Assembly: GCA_016934635.1 (NCBI GenBank)
Contig: JAFGSK010000066.1
Coordinates: forward strand, 1-43,363
DNA length: 43,363 nucleotides
Reading direction: 5' to 3'
From: Caldifarciminota bacterium
GTDB taxonomy: Bacteria > Hydrothermota > Tepidihabitantia > B3-TA06
Shown here piece by piece: positions 41,601 through 43,363 of this stretch; within the stretch, counting starts at the first letter, position 1; the number at the start of each line of letters is the position of its first letter. The position numbers and the translations under genes are program-made. The notes beneath the pieces were generated by a model that was not told the DNA's origin, did no database searches, and saw nothing but the letters and a program-made list of their open reading frames with translations.

Positions 41601-42562
41601 TCCACGATGGGTTGAGGGGTGTAGACAATGCCGTGGGTGTCGGCCACCTTGACCGAGAACCCCTGGAAGAACTGCTCGTAGATGGTGTTGAGGAACGACT
41701 GCTTTTGCGAAAAGTCGTCAATGATGGCGGCGGTGGTCTCTATGGCCCCGTAGAAGCGGTCAAGCTTGGCCAGGAACTCCTTGCGGCTGAAATAGTGGGA
41801 GGTGAGGGTGTCGATGACCTTTTCTATCTCGGCGGCAATGATGTTGTGGCGCACGAAGTCCGGATTGTTGAATACGGTGCGGAACAGCCGCTCGGTCATC
41901 AAATGCTGGATGAGCATTTCTTCCACTGCTTTTTTAGACAGGTTGGGGTTCAAGGACTGCTTACATACCTCAAAGAAGCTGGTGAACGCTTCCTTGAACT
42001 CGGAGTTCTCCTTGTATTCCTTTTCTATCTTTTCAAGAAGTCCCTGCCCCAACTGGGGTATGATGGGCTTGAACTCCTCGATGGCTCGCTCCCACTGATC
42101 GTAGGCGGGCGGCTCGTAGGCGAAGAACAGCTTGAGCGCTTGAACCAGCTTGTCCTTGTTGGGTTCTGAAATGTCTTCGTTGAAGACCTCTACCCCATGC
42201 TGGTAGATGATTATCTGGTCAGGCGACTGGAACATGATGTTGTCCCTGGGGTAGCCTGCGGAGAACTTTCTCTGTACTTCCTTTTCCAGATCGTCCTTTG
42301 AGTCCTTGGCTTCCCAGTACCCGTGCGGAAGCTTAAACTCGTCCACAACTGCCCCGTCCATGCGGATGGAGTGGGAGTTGCGCTTCATGGTGAACTGCTC
42401 GATGAGGGTAAGTTTCATGGAATGGGCGCAGTGCCGGAGCAGGTTGGCAAAGGCCGGTGATACGGCACCTTCCTTTGACTCGTGGAATAAGTCAAGCTTA
42501 TCGAGGTTGGCGTAGTAGTCTTTTACGGGTTTATGAGTGACCTTTAGATTCAGTTCGTTAAT
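38678..42562 (-). CDS. Type ISP/IIG restriction-modification protein with two in-frame insertions
   Basis: The frame encodes about 1294 residues from an ATT start at 42560-42562 (see findings); 1246 if counted from ATG 42418, the numbering used here. A PD-(D/E)XK nuclease site (VVDEFKL, Asp26; YWEAKD, Glu36, Lys38) precedes a gamma-class adenine methylase (HILDPFVGTGNF, 298-308; IIGNPPYN, 400-406) and a C-terminal specificity region of the type ISP kind (YEYKLGNRCALEWIVDQYQV). One polypeptide methylates and cuts. Residues about 529-592 and 852-1076 are foreign insertions built of dispersed repeats; the second contains a DUF559 nuclease. Nuclease, methylase and specificity parts all remain in frame. 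Confidence 0.85.
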   Translation of the reverse strand: MNELNLKVTHKPVKDYYANLDKLDLFHESKEGAVSPAFANLLRHCAHSMKLTLIEQFTMKRNSHSIRMDGAVVDEFKLPHGYWEAKDSKDDLEKEVQRKFSAGYPRDNIMFQSPDQIIIYQHGVEVFNEDISEPNKDKLVQALKLFFAYEPPAYDQWERAIEEFKPIIPQLGQGLLEKIEKEYKENSEFKEAFTSFFEVCKQSLNPNLSKKAVEEMLIQHLMTERLFRTVFNNPDFVRHNIIAAEIEKVIDTLTSHYFSRKEFLAKLDRFYGAIETTAAIIDDFSQKQSFLNTIYEQFFQGFSVKVADTHGIVYTPQPIVDFMVNSVEDILQKEFGRSLSSKDVHILDPFVGTGNFIINVMHKMKRTALPHKYAHELHCNEVMLLPYYIASMNIEHAYCELTERYEPFEGICFVDTFELAEEKQRQLFVPANTERVERQKHSPIFVIIGNPPYNAHQVNENDNRKNRKYPVVDKRVSETYGSDSKATNINALADPYVKAFRWASDRIGNEGIVTFVSNNSYLENIAFDGMRKHIGEDFDSIYILDLGGNVRKNPKLSGTTHNVFGIQVGVSINLFVRSPRSAGNLDPSGLRPPPLKREAIESTPLKKGGNQDSPPFKGGTKGGSKNKDGQRGDTSEGGSECKIYYARVDEYWRKEQKYEFLDRKNNRSSVEWKAINPDKKHNWLTTGLHKGFYSFISIGKNEAKRGLASNVLFQTFGNGVNTSRDSWVYNFKKRELVESVKKLIETFNEQVLKWRSLSQKIDVDEFVLTDDTKISWAEGLKNYLKREITIDYNELLVRSSLYRPYIKQNLYFSEHLIERRYLFPHFLPIPETERENLIICITAPGCTSPFRSVAVNMIPNYHFTGDTRCFPFYTYDEDGGNRQENITDWALERFRQQYAPLMKGEERGDQDENPSALRAPPLKREATGNAPLSKGDNLDSPPFEGGIKGGSKTGEDPSGLSATSLEKGGYDVEELKKRGLSIGDFHLPYNRKLVPRAKELRKNMTKAERKLWYDFLRNYKYRVLRQRPIDHYIVDFYCPELNLVIEIDGETHFTEEGKQYDEERTKVLEGYGLRVMRFLNTEVLNNLEGVSEVLDAESLRPAHGAPSAYISLHEGRQSVPILKGDIFYYVYGLLHHPAYREKYAANLKRELPRIPFAPDFWAFAKAGKRLADLHVNYEDQPEYELEAIENPDAPLNWKVEKMKLSKDKTRLIYNHFLTLAGIPPEVYEYKLGNRCALEWIVDQYQVKTDKRSGIVSDPNRADDPSYIVRLIKKVVTVSLETVKVVKELEKSKIQ
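39191..39865 (-). mobile_element. In-frame insertion carrying a DUF559 (Vsr-like) nuclease
   Basis: About 225 codons (residues 852-1076) separate WALERFRQQYA from DIFYYVYGLLHHPAYREKYA, two segments that I expect to lie close together in type ISP proteins. The insert has a left repeat block (39656-39865), a DUF559 domain (39275-39598; MTKAERKLWYDFLRN, VDFYCP, LVIEIDGETHF, GLRVMRFLN) and a right repeat block (39191-39271). Both blocks contain the CCCCCTT and CCTCCCTT palindromes and GGCCGGAGGGAT in the same orientation. The nuclease part looks full length with its acidic and histidine residues intact. Mobility is inferred from the repeats and the ORF-preserving insertion. Confidence 0.75.
39656..39866. 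repeat. Composite palindromic repeat, left flank of DUF559
   Basis: Two rounds of CCTCCCTTnnnAAGGGAGG, a short GGCCG/CGGCC-type hairpin and GGAGGGAT, plus CCCCCTTnnnAAGGGGG palindromes. Read on the minus strand it encodes PSALRAPPLKREATGNAPL and SPPFEGGIKGGSK. Confidence 0.8.
40643..40834. repeat. Composite repeat insertion without a nuclease
   Basis: About 64 in-frame codons (residues 529-592) lie between GVSINLFVR and CKIYYARVDEYWRKEQ. The block has the same modules and nearly the same peptide as the left flank at 39656-39866 (PSGLRPPPLKREAIESTPL; SPPFKGGTKGGSK). Confidence 0.8.
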
Positions 42563-42584
42563 TGCGCCTCCTTGTTATTACGTT

Positions 42585-42613
42585 ATGATATACAAATAAG
42601 ATAGAGAAGTCAA
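42585..42613 (-). promoter_or_regulatory. Promoter of the type ISP gene
   Basis: TTGACT (42608-42613) and TATCAT (42585-42590) are separated by 17 bp on the minus strand. AAGGAGG (42567-42573) follows closely, 4 nt before the ATT at 42562. Confidence 0.7.
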
Positions 42614-42629
42614 GCATGATTGCCCTTTA

Positions 42630-42795
42630 GTCCCCCCTTCAAAAGAGGGGGCTATTTCTGACCCCCCTGTATCCCCCTTACTAAGTGGGACGTTTTCTGA
42701 TCCCCCTTTTATTCCCCCCTTAAAAAGGGGGGCTATCCAGGTTGCCTCCCTTTTTAAGGGAGGTGACCGCTGAAAGCGGTCGGAGGGATTTTCGT
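42630..42795. repeat. Composite palindromic repeat, intergenic copy
   Basis: CCCCCCTTCAAAAGAGGGGG, CCCCCTTACTAAG, CCCCCCTTAAAAAGGGGGG, CCTCCCTTTTTAAGGGAGG, a GACCGC/GCGGTC hairpin and CGGAGGGATTTTCG follow in order. It is the most complete copy outside a gene. Confidence 0.8.
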
Positions 42796-42815
42796 TCTCA
42801 TACCCGCTTACTAGA

Positions 42816-42834
42816 GCAAACTATCTAAGTTTGC
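42816..42834. repeat. Hairpin after the small membrane protein gene
   Basis: GCAAACT pairs with AGTTTGC around ATCTA, 1 bp past the stop codon at 42836. It resembles the stem at 4183-4204. No T-run follows. Confidence 0.5.
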
Positions 42835-42835
42835 C

Positions 42836-43090
42836 CTATTCCTCCACCGTAACCTTAAGCCCGTCGTAGGGAAACTCCTCGATTTCCACGGGTATGGAGC
42901 CGGATACGCTCCAGCCGCCTATGCTCTTTATGTTAACGTCCATCGAGGTGGACTGGGCATAAAGCGGTTTTGCGGCAAGAAACCCGCGCGCGGCAATAAG
43001 GCAAAGGGCCACCGCGATTACTATCAATACTACCTTGATAAAAGGCGAAACGGTCAGGCGGACTGAACCGTCTTTCTGCGGCTTCAGCAT
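42836..43090 (-). CDS. Small single-pass membrane or exported protein
   Basis: The 84-residue product starts at ATG 43088-43090, set by AAGGAGG 5 nt upstream. It has one hydrophobic segment (about 15-38, FIKVVLIVIAVALCLIAARG) and an acidic C-terminal part (VNIKSIGGWSVSGSIPVEIEEFPYDGLKVTVEE) likely outside the cytoplasm. A promoter lies at 43166-43193. It precedes the type ISP gene on the same strand but is separated from it by the repeat block and the type ISP promoter. Function is unknown. Confidence 0.65.
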   Translation of the reverse strand: MLKPQKDGSVRLTVSPFIKVVLIVIAVALCLIAARGFLAAKPLYAQSTSMDVNIKSIGGWSVSGSIPVEIEEFPYDGLKVTVEE

Positions 43091-43165
43091 GTCGACCTCC
43101 TTAAAAATACGCTCCTTTTTGCTTTGCAAAAAAGATCGCAGCGTTTAACGAAAACTTTCGATTAC

Positions 43166-43193
43166 ATTATAAGTAAATCGGGTGAATATTCAA
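43166..43193 (-). promoter_or_regulatory. Promoter of the small membrane protein gene
   Basis: TTGAAT (43188-43193) and TATAAT (43166-43171) are separated by 16 bp on the minus strand. Confidence 0.6.
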
Positions 43194-43232
43194 GTCTCAG
43201 TTAAGTTAACCGAAGGAGATCAGTCCGGTGAC

Positions 43233-43363
43233 CTTTGACCTTCGGTCAAACGATATTGCTCGTCGGTAAGCGGACTGCCGACCTTCGGTCGGATTACAAT
43301 AACTTATCGGTGAAAGGAACGCCGACCTTCGGTCGGATTACAATAACTTATCGGTGAAAGGAA
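43233..43363. repeat. 44-bp tandem repeat array with hairpins, cut by the window end
   Basis: Units begin at 43277 and 43321, 44 bp apart and identical over all 43 bp visible of the second. Each carries CCGACC/GGTCGG around TTC. A diverged unit at 43233-43276 replaces this stem with TTTGACC/GGTCAAA, so pairing is kept by matched changes. The array continues past the window. Confidence 0.85.

Noticed and set aside
42416..42418. ATG 42418 as the start of the type ISP gene
   Set aside because: No ribosome site precedes it, and the frame continues upstream with conserved-looking sequence to a perfect AAGGAGG.
43233..43363. The 44-bp array as a CRISPR
   Set aside because: The whole 44-bp unit is repeated with no unique spacers, and no cas genes are in view.
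1..43363. tRNA, rRNA or riboswitch genes
   Set aside because: I looked for cloverleaf arms, CCA-type ends and known aptamer cores in all spacers above 150 bp and found none that I could support.

Overview
The window reads as a chromosomal piece of an uncultured, Gram-negative-type, probably anaerobic bacterium. Supporting signs are an Omp85/POTRA patatin, an OmpA-family envelope protein, many lipoproteins, a four-subunit 2-oxoacid:ferredoxin oxidoreductase, a ferredoxin-flavodoxin protein and a rubrerythrin-like diiron protein. Three large exported proteins end in a Por-secretion/FlgD-like C-terminal domain. Together with the MglA/MglB pair this resembles lineages such as WOR-3 (Stahlbacteria) or other FCB-type candidate phyla. 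No rRNA, tRNA or marker gene is present to settle it, so the assignment is an inference.

Layout. 1-4.95 kb (minus): a PUR/DUF3276 nucleic-acid-binding protein, two exported proteins with C-terminal sorting domains and an exported HEAT-repeat protein, separated by repeat-filled spacers. 5.0-7.4 kb (minus): a type II restriction-modification pair, a 45-residue protein and a coiled-coil protein. 7.7-10.5 kb (plus): a SufS-like cysteine desulfurase, a NifU/SufU-like protein, YceD and an uncharacterised protein, tightly coupled. 10.8-18 kb (plus): a solitary HsdR_N/DUF5655 nuclease, four lipoproteins, a Yip1-like membrane protein, a BtrH-like protein, a rubrerythrin-like protein and an HNH endonuclease. 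18.4-25.5 kb: a membrane protein, UspA, a CPBP protease, a patatin-Omp85 protein with an upstream partner, and an EFR1 ferredoxin. 25.6-29.7 kb (plus): porCDAB followed directly by MglB-like and MglA. 29.9-34.9 kb: a beta-propeller exported protein, and divergently an OmpA-family protein with its partner. 35-38.2 kb (minus): ECF sigma factor, zinc anti-sigma factor, bactofilin-like membrane protein and YihY, each overlapping or abutting the next. 38.7-43.1 kb (minus): a giant type ISP/IIG restriction-modification protein and a small membrane protein, then a 44-bp tandem array cut by the window end.

Most promoters I can read follow one rule: TTGAC(A/T) or a close variant, a 16 or 17 bp spacer, and a TATAAT-like -10 box. 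Start sites fall in two classes. One has a strong Shine-Dalgarno sequence, often exactly 4 nt before the start. The other has the -10 box only 5-7 nt before ATG and no Shine-Dalgarno, which predicts leaderless mRNAs (7684, 11976, 25460, 38197).

The most striking observation is the type ISP gene. Two in-frame insertions made of dispersed palindromic repeats interrupt it, and the larger one carries an apparently intact DUF559 (Vsr-like) nuclease domain between two copies of the repeat. The same gene appears to start at ATT. A second unusual feature is a pair of 11-bp-period ACAAAAG arrays (helically phased A-tracts) lying just upstream of two sigma70-type promoters, one of them driving the ECF sigma operon.
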